A model generated the notes under the pieces. That model did no database searches. It was given only the letters and a program-made list of their open reading frames with translations, and was not told the DNA's origin. A DNA stretch of 64,000 nucleotides from Companilactobacillus kimchii DSM 13961 = JCM 10707 (lineage in GTDB: Bacteria; Bacillota; Bacilli; Lactobacillales; Lactobacillaceae): contig NZ_AZDH01000014.1 of the NCBI RefSeq assembly GCF_001435445.1, forward strand, positions 219,545 to 283,544. Reading direction: 5' to 3'. Below, piece after piece: positions 18,222 to 27,269 of the stretch (positions are counted from its first letter, which is position 1; each line of letters opens with the position of its first letter). The position numbers and the translations under genes were made by a program.

Positions 18222-20321
18222 CTAGTTTTTCTTAGTTTTTGTCGTCTTTAATAAAAAACCAAAGATAATTAAGAATACTCCTGCGATAGTTGCAAAGATG
18301 CTTGAAGCTTCACCAGTCTGTGGCAATGTTCCAGCTTCGTCAGATGTACCAGTAGCTGGTGTTTCTGATTCACCTTTGTTACCAGAAGTATTTGGCAATA
18401 AGCCTTCCTCAGCATTGTCTTCAGATTGACTACCTTCAGAACCACCGTTGATTAGATTTTGGTTGCCATCTTCACCAGTTGTTGTTTCCTCAGAATCAGA
18501 ATCTTCTTCCTCTTCTTTGTCAGTATCTGGAGTTACGCCATTATCTTCTTCACCAGGCTTTTCTTCGTCAGGCTTTCCACCATTTTCATCAGTACCTGTG
18601 GTGTCATCTTCGTCTTCATTGTTACTTTCGTCAGGATCTTTAGGATCTGTAGGATTGTCGCCGTCGTTACCGTCGCCATCTTCATTTCCATTGTTATCCT
18701 CATTATTGTTCTCGTCAGGATTTTCGGGATCTGTTGTACCGCCACCGTTATCCTCGTTGTTGTTCTCATCAGGATTTTCAGGGTCTGTGGTACTACCACC
18801 ATTATCCTCGTTGTTATTTTCATCTGGATCTTCGGGATCCGTGGTATTACCTTCGTTACCCTCATGATTATTATCATCTGGATCTACTGGAAATACTGGA
18901 GGTACAACACCTTCTGCCGGAAGCGTTACAACATTATCATATTCAGTTTCTTTCTTGTTGTTATCTTGAAAATCCCATCTATGTGTTTCTGCGTTAACAA
19001 CAACTTTATCAGCAATAATATTTCCATCTAAATTCTGATTGGCAATGATAGTTCCTTTAGGATTTAATACACTACCTTGAAATGGCTTATCAACATTGAC
19101 TGTACCTTCATATAAGTTATCATCCTTTGTACTATCATAGAAATTCCATAGCAAATGATTGTCATCAAAATATTCCGTTTCTTGATTTGGACGTTCTTCT
19201 GAGGTACTACCATCACTATAAATCAATTTAATTTGAGAATTAATTTTGTACTCATCTACACCCTTAGTATCAACATTGACAATAATATTTGTACCACCAG
19301 CATCCTTAGACAATCCATAGATTGTTAGTGGTGTTGCCATGTTCAGAACTTCTGGATCTAAATTAAGAACAATTTGATTATTTTCATCTGGTTCAAATCT
19401 AGATAAATCAATTACCCTTTGATTCATATCAGGAAAATCGCCATTCGTAATTGTCATTTGAGAATCCTTATTAGACAACTCAGTAGATTTATCTTCAAGT
19501 TCTTGGAAATACTTATCAAAGTCAATATAGTAATTTCCATCTTTATCCTGATAAACTTCTTGAGCTACAAGATGATCCATATCTTTCCCATCTACTGTTG
19601 GACGATTAGGATTTGAAATATCAATATCAACATTCTCCCCAAATACAACCTTATTTTCCCTTGTATCACCACTAGATACAAAAGAACTCTGAGCAATATT
19701 AGTAATATTTTGAATATAAGAAATATCTTTATTCAATAATCCTTGTTCAGTAGTATTAGTTCCAAAGTTAACACCGCCATCCAAATGCTGAACAGCAACA
19801 TTACCATTTGTATGTGCCTTTAATTGAGCCTCTCTAGCAAAAATATGAAAGTATGATGCATAACCCAATTCATTATTTTTTTCTATATCAGGATCATCTC
19901 TCTTTATATCGTCTTCGAACTTTCCACCAGGTCTAACTGCCGAATTGGCAACTCTCGAAGTAGCCTCTGTATTACTCTCAGCTGATTGTGCAGCCACACC
20001 ACTAGTAGAACTTTGTGTAGCAACTGGAGCTTGAGCTGTAGCTGAACTTTGAGCAGATGCAGTTTGTGTTGCATTTGTTGAATCTGCTGTGTTTGTAGTA
20101 TCTTGCACTGTACTTTGTGTAACTGCTCCCTTAGCAGCTTGTACATTATTACCACTAGTCTGGTTTTGATCAGTTTGATTACCAGTACTTTGAGTTGTTG
20201 CTGTTGCACTGTCTGTTTCGTCAGCATTTACAGTTGTAGCACTCATCCCTGTTAGCACTACCGCACTTATAGCAACACACGACAAAGCCCATTTTTTCCC
20301 TTTTCTCATTAACATAATCAA
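18222..20321 (-). CDS. LPXTG-anchored surface protein with choice-of-anchor-A (collagen-binding-like) domain
   Basis: 699 aa. The N-terminus MRKGKKWALSCVAISAVVL resembles a shortened KxYKxGKxW signal peptide, cleaved near VNA-DE. A Ser/Thr/Gln-rich linker (~35-125) precedes a globular domain (~145-470) whose start (YASYFHIFAREA..TNGNVAVQHL) and end (FQGSVLNPKGTIIANQNLDGNIIA) match the choice-of-anchor-A / pAdhesive type. An acidic stalk (~485-655) has repeated NPDENNNEDNGG units. Sortase signal TLPQTGE, hydrophobic helix and KTKKN tail end the protein. TTG at 20321 has the better-spaced GAGGGAGA; ATG 20315 is the alternative. Likely an adhesin. Confidence 0.88.
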   Translation of the reverse strand: MIMLMRKGKKWALSCVAISAVVLTGMSATTVNADETDSATATTQSTGNQTDQNQTSGNNVQAAKGAVTQSTVQDTTNTADSTNATQTASAQSSATAQAPVATQSSTSGVAAQSAESNTEATSRVANSAVRPGGKFEDDIKRDDPDIEKNNELGYASYFHIFAREAQLKAHTNGNVAVQHLDGGVNFGTNTTEQGLLNKDISYIQNITNIAQSSFVSSGDTRENKVVFGENVDIDISNPNRPTVDGKDMDHLVAQEVYQDKDGNYYIDFDKYFQELEDKSTELSNKDSQMTITNGDFPDMNQRVIDLSRFEPDENNQIVLNLDPEVLNMATPLTIYGLSKDAGGTNIIVNVDTKGVDEYKINSQIKLIYSDGSTSEERPNQETEYFDDNHLLWNFYDSTKDDNLYEGTVNVDKPFQGSVLNPKGTIIANQNLDGNIIADKVVVNAETHRWDFQDNNKKETEYDNVVTLPAEGVVPPVFPVDPDDNNHEGNEGNTTDPEDPDENNNEDNGGSTTDPENPDENNNEDNGGGTTDPENPDENNNEDNNGNEDGDGNDGDNPTDPKDPDESNNEDEDDTTGTDENGGKPDEEKPGEEDNGVTPDTDKEEEEDSDSEETTTGEDGNQNLINGGSEGSQSEDNAEEGLLPNTSGNKGESETPATGTSDEAGTLPQTGEASSIFATIAGVFLIIFGFLLKTTKTKKN

Positions 20322-20448
20322 CTAAATCTCCCTCGTTGAATTTAGAATAATTATTATTATCTAATAAAACTGGTAATAATTATATTTATGTCGATTATTA
20401 CGCTACTATTTTTTATTGTCAAATAGCGATTCAATTAATGAGAATTAA

Positions 20449-21615
20449 TCATTTCTTCAATCTTAAAGTTTCAATAATTGCGATTCCTAACGCCATGATA
20501 GCGATTATTCCTAATCCCGTAAATCCAACCCTAGAATACAAAATTGCTCCAATTAATGAACCTAAAGTTAATCCCAAGTAGAGAAATGAGCTGTTAAAAG
20601 ACATTACCGTCGAACGTTTATCCGGTACAACGTCCACAATGTAAGTCGTCAAAGCCGTAACGCCCAAGCCTTGAGCCACCGCCAATAATATGAGAAAAAT
20701 TATTATTCCCCATAACTGATTTTGACAGATCACCAATCCTAGAATAAAAATCATTGAGAGGAAACCATTGAGAATGACATCTTTCATAGCTCCTAATTTA
20801 GATAACAAATGACCGCCACAAAAACTGGCAATAAAGTTACTTAAACCATAGGCAATAAAGATATTGCCCGTTTGAGCCGTATTGAAATGAAAATTCTGGT
20901 TCAGAAAAGTTCCTAAAAAGGTATATATTAAATAAAAGCCAAACATCCAAACCAAATTAATCGACAATGAAAGCAAGGCCCTTCTTGACTTAAGTAATGT
21001 TTGAAAACTAGCTAAATACTTTAGTTTCCCCTGACCACTCATTAAATTGGGAACGACTAATAGTAAAACGCCAAAAGCCAATAACGTTAACAATATCGAT
21101 CCCCAAAAGGCCATATGCCAGTTGGATAACTGTGATAATAATGTGCCCATAGGTACACCAATAGCAATTGACAAAGATAAAGCTGACATTGTAATTCCCA
21201 TTACAATATTCAATTTTTTACCAGTGAAGTAACTACCGACAGTCGCCCAGATATTAGGCATTGTTACTGCTGCACCGATACCAGCTACAGCTCTACCAAT
21301 ATAAAAGGCTTCGATATTAGTGGCTTGTGCACAAATAAAACTACCTATTAGAAAAATCAATAATCCAGTTATCAAAAGTTTGCGCTTATTAAACTTGTCC
21401 CCTAAGGGTCCGAAAAATGGACTACCTACGGCATAGCACAAAGCATAAATGGTAACTGCCAGTGCTGCCTGTGAAGTTGTTACTGCGTAATCTTTCTCGA
21501 TGGCTGGTAACAAAGGTGAGATTATGAATGAATCAGCTCCAATAACGAAAACGACCAAGAATAAACCAATAACCAATAAAATATCTTTAGATTTATAATT
21601 ATCATTTTGTTTCAT
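20449..21615 (-). CDS. MFS transporter, DHA1 family
   Basis: 388 aa, 12 hydrophobic segments. Motif A is seen as GPLGDKFNKRKLLITG after TM2, and AVAGIGAAVTMPNIWATVGSYF in TM4-5. The N-terminal GADSFIISPLLPAI fits AraJ/PbuE-like drug or metabolite exporters. The gene diverges from an HxlR regulator across a nested palindrome, which suggests that HxlR controls it. Substrate unknown. ATG 21615 is preferred; a TTG two codons earlier is possible. Confidence 0.85.
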   Translation of the reverse strand: MKQNDNYKSKDILLVIGLFLVVFVIGADSFIISPLLPAIEKDYAVTTSQAALAVTIYALCYAVGSPFFGPLGDKFNKRKLLITGLLIFLIGSFICAQATNIEAFYIGRAVAGIGAAVTMPNIWATVGSYFTGKKLNIVMGITMSALSLSIAIGVPMGTLLSQLSNWHMAFWGSILLTLLAFGVLLLVVPNLMSGQGKLKYLASFQTLLKSRRALLSLSINLVWMFGFYLIYTFLGTFLNQNFHFNTAQTGNIFIAYGLSNFIASFCGGHLLSKLGAMKDVILNGFLSMIFILGLVICQNQLWGIIIFLILLAVAQGLGVTALTTYIVDVVPDKRSTVMSFNSSFLYLGLTLGSLIGAILYSRVGFTGLGIIAIMALGIAIIETLRLKK

Positions 21616-21687
21616 AATCAATACTTCTTTCTAAATTTTATAAAAATTATTCTTAAGCATCTGCAATATAAATCCACAAATAAAAAA

Positions 21688-21740
21688 GCACAATACGGGA
21701 ATTTAATGATACTGAGTATCAAAAATTTCCCGTATTGCAC
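21688..21740. promoter_or_regulatory. Nested palindrome between MFS and HxlR genes (candidate operator)
   Basis: Outer arms CAATACGGGAA(A)TTT pair across 50 bp. At their centre is GATACTGAGTATC (21708-21720), a perfect odd palindrome. It sits in the divergent promoter region, so it is a good HxlR operator candidate; in RNA it would also form a long hairpin. Confidence 0.6.
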
Positions 21741-21810
21741 TTTCAAAATATTAGGTTCTCAACTGTTCTGATGATACAATTCAGCTGAATTTAATTACTG
21801 GAGGTTCATT

Positions 21811-22167
21811 ATGGTTGCAGCTGATATGAGTACTAGACACGGTGAACATTGCCCTTTAGACAGCACTCTCAAGATTCTCGATGGCAAATGGAAGTCCATT
21901 ATTCTTTGCCGATTAATGCAACAAAAAGAGATGCGTTACAGCGAAATTCTTCAAACTTTGTCTGGATGTACAAGACGTATGCTCTCCTTACAATTGTCTC
22001 AACTTGAAGCCGACCACATCATAAAAAAAGAGATCGACACATCGTTTGTCCCCACTAAAACCAGTTATCACTTAACTGAATTGGGACAATCGCTTGTGCC
22101 GATCATTAAAGAAATGGATATCTGGGGTCAAATGTACCTAGATACCTTATATAAGAATAAAGAATAG
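21811..22167 (+). CDS. HxlR family transcriptional regulator
   Basis: 118 aa. It has the HxlR pattern: a conserved Cys at GEHCPLDSTLKILDGKWKSIILCRL, then RYSEILQTLSGCTRRMLSLQLSQLEADHIIKK (winged helix) and YHLTELGQSLVPIIKEMDIWG. Members sense electrophiles or disulfide stress through the N-terminal Cys. ATG 21811 follows TGGAGG. Divergent from the MFS exporter. Confidence 0.9.
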   Translation: MVAADMSTRHGEHCPLDSTLKILDGKWKSIILCRLMQQKEMRYSEILQTLSGCTRRMLSLQLSQLEADHIIKKEIDTSFVPTKTSYHLTELGQSLVPIIKEMDIWGQMYLDTLYKNKE

Positions 22168-22506
22168 CTAAACTAACTTCTTGATGTCTCGGTTCAAAAT
22201 CATCAATTGTGAACCACAGAAAATTAAAACCAACCCCGTCAATAAAATATCGATTCCACTCAAAACAACCAGAACCGTATTCCACATATCCCTCACCATA
22301 TTCAGAGAGAAATAAAGGTAGACGACAATAATTGGAATAATAATAACGAGATAAATAACAGTATAAACGTAACTCTTGTTGAAAATTAGATTCAAATCTA
22401 AATTAAATTTTTGCGTCTTCATATCCATCACATGAAAATGACGATCAATTAAATAAATTAGTCCTAAAGGATAGAAGCCCAGAAGCAAAGTGTACAAAAG
22501 TTGCAT
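22168..22506 (-). CDS. Small four-helix membrane protein, unknown
   Basis: 112 aa with three or four hydrophobic segments (LLYTLLLGFYPLGLIYLI; YTVIYLVIIIPIIVVYLYF; TVLVVLSGIDILLTGLVLIF). I recognise no family. ATG 22506 is chosen because TTGGAGAA lies just upstream; an in-frame ATG at 22539 lacks a site. Its stop abuts the HxlR stop on the other strand (convergent, no spacer). Confidence 0.6.
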   Translation of the reverse strand: MQLLYTLLLGFYPLGLIYLIDRHFHVMDMKTQKFNLDLNLIFNKSYVYTVIYLVIIIPIIVVYLYFSLNMVRDMWNTVLVVLSGIDILLTGLVLIFCGSQLMILNRDIKKLV

Positions 22507-22611
22507 GCGTATTCTCCAATGTATTTGATGACTTAACATTATCGATTTTAAAAAAATGGAGCAAGCAATTTTGAGAATACTTTTATTTAGTTAACTTATT
22601 TATGAATATAC

Positions 22612-23481
22612 TTATTGTCTAGCTTGAGATCCCAATGCAAAGACGGCCACGCATCCGAATCCAGTGTGACTAGAAATTGTCATCCCAATGGGATTGATTT
22701 GAATATCAGCTTTAGGAACCTTATTAATAATATGTTGCTTAACTGTTTCGGCAGCTTCCCAGTCACCACTAGTTGTGATAATAATTGGTTGATCAGGATC
22801 ACTTTGAATCGCTGTTACTACCTTTTGTGCCAAGGTTAACAGTGATTTTTTTCGTGTTCTGATTTTTGAAACAAAGCGTAATTTTCCTGCAGGATCGACA
22901 TCTAATAATGGTTTTACTTTAAGTAACGTTCCTAAAGTGGCTGAGGCTCGGGAAATACGTCCACCATGATAAAGATAAGTTAGATTATCAACCGTGAACC
23001 ACTGTTGTAAACGTAATTTATTTTTATCAAACCAAGAAATCAAGTCATCCAAACTGGCACCAGCCTTTTGTAATCTGATTGCTTCAAGGAGCAGACGGCC
23101 TTCACCACCACTAGCTGCTAGAGTGTCGACAATACGAATATCAGCTTCAGGGAAGTCTTCTAATAGAATCTCTCTAGCTTGATTGGCACTGGACATTGAG
23201 CCGCTTAAACCGCCAGAGAAGCCTACATAAACAATAGCCATTCCTTTTTCCACATATTTTTTAAAGAATTCCAAGTATTCCCCAACGTTTACTTGTGTCG
23301 TCGATGGCAAAACTCCCGCTTTAATCTGTTCGTAGAACTCATCTAATGAGTAACTCTTACCGAAGTCATTGACAAGTTCTTTTCCATCAATCTCTGTATG
23401 AAAGTAAATTGCCTTAACATTATTTTCTTCCAAGAATTTTGCTGGCAAATCACATTCTGAGTCAGTTAAAATTTGATACAT
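22612..23481 (-). CDS. DegV family fatty-acid-binding protein
   Basis: 289 aa. The two-domain DegV fold is recognisable: ILTDSECDLPAKFLEEN at the N-terminus, STTQVNVGEYLEFFKKY, IVYVGFSGGLSGSMSSANQAREI, and VDTLAASGGEGRLLLEAIRL; the C-terminal part has GGRISRASATLGTLLKVKPLL and a terminal HTGFGCVAVFALG. DegV/FakB-like proteins bind a fatty acid and present it to a FakA kinase for phospholipid synthesis. ATG 23481 behind GGGGG is preferred over a start 17 codons upstream. Confidence 0.93.
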   Translation of the reverse strand: MYQILTDSECDLPAKFLEENNVKAIYFHTEIDGKELVNDFGKSYSLDEFYEQIKAGVLPSTTQVNVGEYLEFFKKYVEKGMAIVYVGFSGGLSGSMSSANQAREILLEDFPEADIRIVDTLAASGGEGRLLLEAIRLQKAGASLDDLISWFDKNKLRLQQWFTVDNLTYLYHGGRISRASATLGTLLKVKPLLDVDPAGKLRFVSKIRTRKKSLLTLAQKVVTAIQSDPDQPIIITTSGDWEAAETVKQHIINKVPKADIQINPIGMTISSHTGFGCVAVFALGSQARQ

Positions 23482-23664
23482 TTCATGTCCCCCTATGAAG
23501 GTTCCTCTAAATTCATTCCATAATAATACCATTTATCAAAATAATATACATTGCTTCTATACTTCTATCTGAATTCATAATAACAGTAAAAACAAATTAA
23601 AAATGCCATTCTGAAATTATTTTTCCACTATGATTATTTATAATGTCTTCAAAAGCTAGGCAAA

Positions 23665-23704
23665 TAAAAAATACCTAAATACTGTTATATCAGCACTTAG
23701 ATAT
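23665..23704 (-). terminator. tRNA-Thr terminator
   Basis: ATATCTAAGTGCTG / CAGTATTTAGGTAT with a 6-base loop, followed on the minus strand by TTTTTTATTT. Confidence 0.8.
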
Positions 23705-23722
23705 TTTCAATCTTTTTAAACA

Positions 23723-23795
23723 GCCGTCTATCGGATTTGAACCGACGACCCCCACCTTACCATGGTGATGCTCTACCTATCTGAGCTAAGACGGC
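23723..23795 (-). tRNA. tRNA-Thr (anticodon GGU)
   Basis: 73-nt cloverleaf on the minus strand. Acceptor GCCGTCT / AGACGGC, D arm GCTC..GAGC, anticodon arm TCACC ATGGTAA GGTGG with anticodon GGT, T arm GTCGG TTCAAAT CCGAT. The base after the acceptor stem (N73) is T, and CCA is not encoded. Single gene, followed by its own terminator. Confidence 0.97.
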
Positions 23796-23847
23796 AATAC
23801 ATCTCCTACATTTTATCAAACTTATATCATGTAGAAAATGCTTTTAA

Positions 23848-24369
23848 TTAAAATGCTTCAATAATTTCGGCAATACCTGTGGCAAAGAAGAAGAATGCCA
23901 ACATAAAGACGATGAATCCTCCAGCCAATACTGGATTGAACAACAGAATGATCGCAAACAATAGGTTCAAACAAGCCAAAATCACGATAAAGATGTAGTA
24001 CTTCTTACCGAAGAAATGATAAAAGCGAGATGTCAATATTTGTAAAATGGCATCTAGTAAAAACCAAACAGCGAACATGTAAACAATTGCTATAACTCCA
24101 ACTTGTACGTGAGCAACAAAAATAATACCGATAATAATATCAACAACTGCTCCAAAGATGGTCCATCCGCTTCTGACACCTAAGAATTTAGTCATTTGAG
24201 AACCGAACCATAATTGATAAACTCCTCGTAAAATGGCGAAGAATCCGAATAATACAGCAATGGTCGACAAACTTCTCAATGGATACCATGTTACTAAATA
24301 TCCAGCGTATAACGAGATTAAACCAATAATAAAACCAAACCAATCAAAACGTTTCTTTGGTTGACTCAT
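23848..24369 (-). CDS. HdeD/DUF308 family membrane protein
   Basis: 173 aa, six hydrophobic segments arranged as three repeated two-helix DUF308 units (LISLYAGYLVTWYPLRSLSTIAVLFGFFAILRGVYQLWFG, then two further copies). E. coli HdeD is linked to acid resistance; in lactobacilli the role is unknown. Single gene. Confidence 0.8.
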   Translation of the reverse strand: MSQPKKRFDWFGFIIGLISLYAGYLVTWYPLRSLSTIAVLFGFFAILRGVYQLWFGSQMTKFLGVRSGWTIFGAVVDIIIGIIFVAHVQVGVIAIVYMFAVWFLLDAILQILTSRFYHFFGKKYYIFIVILACLNLLFAIILLFNPVLAGGFIVFMLAFFFFATGIAEIIEAF

Positions 24370-24490
24370 ATTTCTACCTCCCTTCTAAATACCAACAATT
24401 ATTTTAACATTAAGAGTTATCAAAGTTGAGTGATATGCGCTATAATAGAATGGCTAATAAAATTTTTAGGCTAAACGAAGGGTTGAAAAA

Positions 24491-25141
24491 TTGTCACCTA
24501 ACAAAGAAAACTATTTAAAAACTATCTACGAACTAAATTATGATTTCACGAAAATCACTAATAAGCGTATTTCTGAGATCATGAATGTTTCCGCCCCATC
24601 AGTTACTGAAATGCTGAATGCTTTATCTGGCGAAGGCTACTTAACTCACTCACCTTACAATAAGATTGTACTTACTCCCAAGGGGAATAAGGTCTCTGAG
24701 AAACTAGTTAAGACACATCGTCTTTGGGAAGTATTTCTAAATAAATGCTTGAAGTACCCAGTCGATAATGTTCATCATAATGCTGATGCTCTGGAACATT
24801 CTTCAGATGACGATTTAATTGAACACTTAAACGACTTTTTGGGTCATCCCCAACGTTGTCCACATGGTGGTATCATTCCTGGCAATGGTCAAGGTGAAAC
24901 AGATGCCGACGATAAATTGTTAAGCATGATTCCAGATGATACTAAGGTTCAAATTGTCAGAGTTTCTGATAACTACGACTTCTTACAATATTTCGGTAGC
25001 TTGAATCTTGAAATTGATGATACAATTACCGTTCTTAAACATGAAAAATTTGATAATTCCCTCGTTGTTGAAAAAGATGACGGTTCAAAATTAACTATCG
25101 GTGCTAAAGCTATCGATTACATTTTCGTGGAATTACGTTAA
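24491..25141 (+). CDS. DtxR/MntR family metal-dependent regulator
   Basis: 216 aa. The N-terminal helix-turn-helix (SPNKENYLKTIYELNYDF..RISEIMNVSAPSVTEMLNALSGEGYLTHSPY), the metal-binding dimerisation region (HRLWEVFLNKCLKYPVDNVHHNADALEHSSDDDLIEHLNDFLGHPQRCPHGGIIPG) and the C-terminal FeoA/SH3-like domain are all present. Such proteins sense Mn or Fe and repress uptake genes; no metal transporter is adjacent. TTG at 24491 seems to be the start. TATAAT (24441-24446) with TTATCA 18 bp upstream is a good promoter. Confidence 0.92.
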   Translation: MSPNKENYLKTIYELNYDFTKITNKRISEIMNVSAPSVTEMLNALSGEGYLTHSPYNKIVLTPKGNKVSEKLVKTHRLWEVFLNKCLKYPVDNVHHNADALEHSSDDDLIEHLNDFLGHPQRCPHGGIIPGNGQGETDADDKLLSMIPDDTKVQIVRVSDNYDFLQYFGSLNLEIDDTITVLKHEKFDNSLVVEKDDGSKLTIGAKAIDYIFVELR

Positions 25142-25155
25142 TAATTTCGCATAAA

Positions 25156-25195
25156 TAATAGGACGAGAAACCAATTTGGCTTCTCGTCCTATTTA
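25156..25195. terminator. Bidirectional terminator between DtxR and MerR genes
   Basis: TAGGACGAGAA / TTCTCGTCCTA with flanking A and T tracts, between convergent genes. Confidence 0.85.
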
Positions 25196-25209
25196 TGTTT
25201 ATTTTTTAA

Positions 25210-25722
25210 TTATCCATTTGCTTGTTTTCGTTCATCACGCTCAATTTCAATCAATTCACTCAAATCATGACACTTTTCCAAAGCTTCACGATACTGTTCA
25301 TGAATATCTGGAGCTACTCTTCTACCATCACCGGACGGCACCATATGAATATCCTCAGTTTCAGCTTCAACAGACGTTTTAAAATACCACATCTTATAAT
25401 GAAGAAAATCTAATTGATCTTGGAGGGTTTGAATCTGTTCTTTCACTGTCGCTGCTTCTTTTTCCAATAATTCATAACGATCCATTAACGTAACGTCACC
25501 TTGCATACATAGATCAATGAAGTGACGAATTTCAGTAATTGTCATTCCACATTTTTTCATACATTCAATCACTTGTAGAAAATTTAGATCATTATCTTTA
25601 AAACTTCTTCTACCTGCGCTATCACGATCAACAAATGGTAGCAATCCTTTACGGTCATAAAAGCGTAAAGTTGAAGCTGGCAAATTCATTTCCTCTGCCA
25701 CATCTCCAATTGAATATCTCAT
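25210..25722 (-). CDS. MerR family transcriptional regulator
   Basis: 170 aa. The N-terminus MRYSIGDVAEEMNLPASTLRFYDRKGLLPFVDRDSAGRRSFKDNDLNFLQVIECMKKCGM is a canonical MerR DNA-binding domain, followed by a coiled coil (~75-120). The closest type is the TipAL-N/AdhR group rather than metal sensors: no paired Cys lies after the coil. ATG 25722 follows AAGGAGG. The divergent acetyltransferase promoter has a 19-bp spacer, as MerR activators need. Confidence 0.9.
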   Translation of the reverse strand: MRYSIGDVAEEMNLPASTLRFYDRKGLLPFVDRDSAGRRSFKDNDLNFLQVIECMKKCGMTITEIRHFIDLCMQGDVTLMDRYELLEKEAATVKEQIQTLQDQLDFLHYKMWYFKTSVEAETEDIHMVPSGDGRRVAPDIHEQYREALEKCHDLSELIEIERDERKQANG

Positions 25723-25735
25723 TTTCAATTCCTCC

Positions 25736-25766
25736 TTGACTTGAACCATGGTTTAACTAGTAGTAT
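25736..25766 (+). promoter_or_regulatory. MerR-type promoter with 19-bp spacer and operator
   Basis: TTGACT (25736-25741) and TAGTAT (25761-25766) are separated by 19 bp, too long for normal sigma-A use. The spacer region carries TTGAACCATGGTTTAA (25741-25756), a near-perfect dyad. This is the hallmark of MerR-activated promoters and points to the acetyltransferase gene as target. Confidence 0.7.
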
Positions 25767-25810
25767 AGCAGATGAGAATATGAAATTTATTATAGAGAGG
25801 ATTTTATATA

Positions 25811-26374
25811 ATGGAAAAAACAGAAATGCAAAAATTGTTAGACGGTGAATGGTATCGACTCACTGACCCTGAAATTGCAGGTCGAAAAACAAGCTCCGCA
25901 ACTTTATGCCAAGATTTCAATGCCATTCCCGAAAATGAACCGGAAAAGCAAACTGCTAAAGCTCGTGAAATTTTTGGCTCTGCTGGTAAAAATTTAACAG
26001 TACATAGTCGACTAACTGTTGATTATGGTAAGAATATTCACGTCGGTGACAATTTCTTATCCAATTACAATTTAACAATATTAGATATTGCACCCGTTAA
26101 CATGGGAAATGACGTTTGGATCGGCCCTGATACCGACATCTATACCGTTAATCATCCTTTAACTGCAAAAGGACGCAAACAAAGATTAGGAATTGGTAAA
26201 CCCGTCAATATCGGCAACGATGTTTGGATTGGTGGACATTGCACAATTTGCCCCGGAGTCACAATTGGTAACGGTGTAGTCGTTGCTGCAGGAGCAGTCG
26301 TTACAAAAGATATTCCTGATAACGTATTGGTTGGCGGTGTTCCAGCCAAAGTAATCAAACAAATTGAGCAGTAA
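25811..26374 (+). CDS. Maltose/galactoside O-acetyltransferase-type enzyme
   Basis: 187 aa. An N-terminal Mac domain ([34 protein letters not shown]) is followed by left-handed beta-helix hexapeptide repeats. The active-site His is in [15 protein letters not shown], and [37 protein letters not shown] completes the fold. It transfers acetyl from acetyl-CoA to a sugar hydroxyl; the natural acceptor in such bacteria is uncertain. Single gene, probably controlled by the divergent MerR protein. Confidence 0.92.
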   Translation: MEKTEMQKLLDGEWYRLTDPEIAGRKTSSATLCQDFNAIPENEPEKQTAKAREIFGSAGKNLTVHSRLTVDYGKNIHVGDNFLSNYNLTILDIAPVNMGNDVWIGPDTDIYTVNHPLTAKGRKQRLGIGKPVNIGNDVWIGGHCTICPGVTIGNGVVVAAGAVVTKDIPDNVLVGGVPAKVIKQIEQ

Positions 26375-26408
26375 AAAAAGAGAATCGGCCATCCGATTCT
26401 CTTTTTTT
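26373..26408. terminator. Bidirectional terminator
   Basis: AAAAAAAGAGAATCGG / CCGATTCTCTTTTTTT with a 4-base loop, between the convergent acetyltransferase and DUF975 genes. Confidence 0.88.
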
Positions 26409-26411
26409 CTA

Positions 26412-27212
26412 CTATTTTTGTGCCTGTTGATTATTTTCGACAATTTTCTTATAAAAGACAGCCATAACCAGTTGCTCATATGGTTGTAACCAAACAGATA
26501 GCAATTCATGTGTCATTGCATTAAGAATTTCCCAGAAGAAAAATTCAAAAATGATTGAAAAGTAAGTCCACTTATAACCACGCATCACAATAGTACTGCG
26601 ACTAAAACTCGAAAACGCCATGCGTAACGACCATTTCCCTTGATCAGCTTGATCATCTTTGAAAACCAAGAATGACTGAGAAAAGATTACCAAGAACCAA
26701 ATTCCAGGAAGCACATAAAGCATGAAACCAGCTTCCAAAAATAGTCCTAATAACGCCGTTATGAAGAGTAGTGGAAAGAAATATTTGCCACTAAATGCTT
26801 GTAAACTATCTTTAATAGCATTGATTTGATAATCAGGATTTCTCAATTTATCGATCAAAGCATAAGAAACACCTGCACAAACCATCATAAAAAAGAAAAA
26901 GAAACCATAAACTGCAACGTTACTTTGTGGTGTTAGATTCAACATATATTGCGATGCTGAACCCGGATCATTTGCCATACTCATTGAAATCTCTGACAGG
27001 CGACGACTAGCCTGCTCTGGATCAGCTAAATTAACATTTATATTAGCCATCCAAGTTGTGTAAATTTTCATTCCAAAATATACTGCTAGAAATCTTAACA
27101 AAATCGGAACGATATTATGTGCAATATTTCCTTTAATATCTTTTCTAAAAGCACGATGTGCCTCACGTCTGATCTCAAAAGCAGATATTCGATTGTAATT
27201 AGCGTTATTCAT
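26412..27212 (-). CDS. DUF975 family membrane protein
   Basis: 266 aa, about five or six hydrophobic segments. The N-terminus SAFEIRREAHRAFRKDIKGNIAHNIVPILLR is the DUF975 signature; the rest has large loops and aromatic-rich helices (YVLPGIWFLVIFSQSFLVFKD). Function of the family is unknown. ATG 27212 follows GAGGG. Single gene. Confidence 0.8.
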   Translation of the reverse strand: MNNANYNRISAFEIRREAHRAFRKDIKGNIAHNIVPILLRFLAVYFGMKIYTTWMANINVNLADPEQASRRLSEISMSMANDPGSASQYMLNLTPQSNVAVYGFFFFFMMVCAGVSYALIDKLRNPDYQINAIKDSLQAFSGKYFFPLLFITALLGLFLEAGFMLYVLPGIWFLVIFSQSFLVFKDDQADQGKWSLRMAFSSFSRSTIVMRGYKWTYFSIIFEFFFWEILNAMTHELLSVWLQPYEQLVMAVFYKKIVENNQQAQK

Positions 27213-27269
27213 CAATATCCCTCACATTAGATAACGCCATTATAACAAAGATGAATTAACTAAACTAAT

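Noticed and set aside
18448..19031. Long Ser- or Ile-rich frames opposite the LPXTG gene
   Set aside because: Antisense shadows of the Asp/Asn/Glu-rich stalk repeats; low complexity and no start signals.
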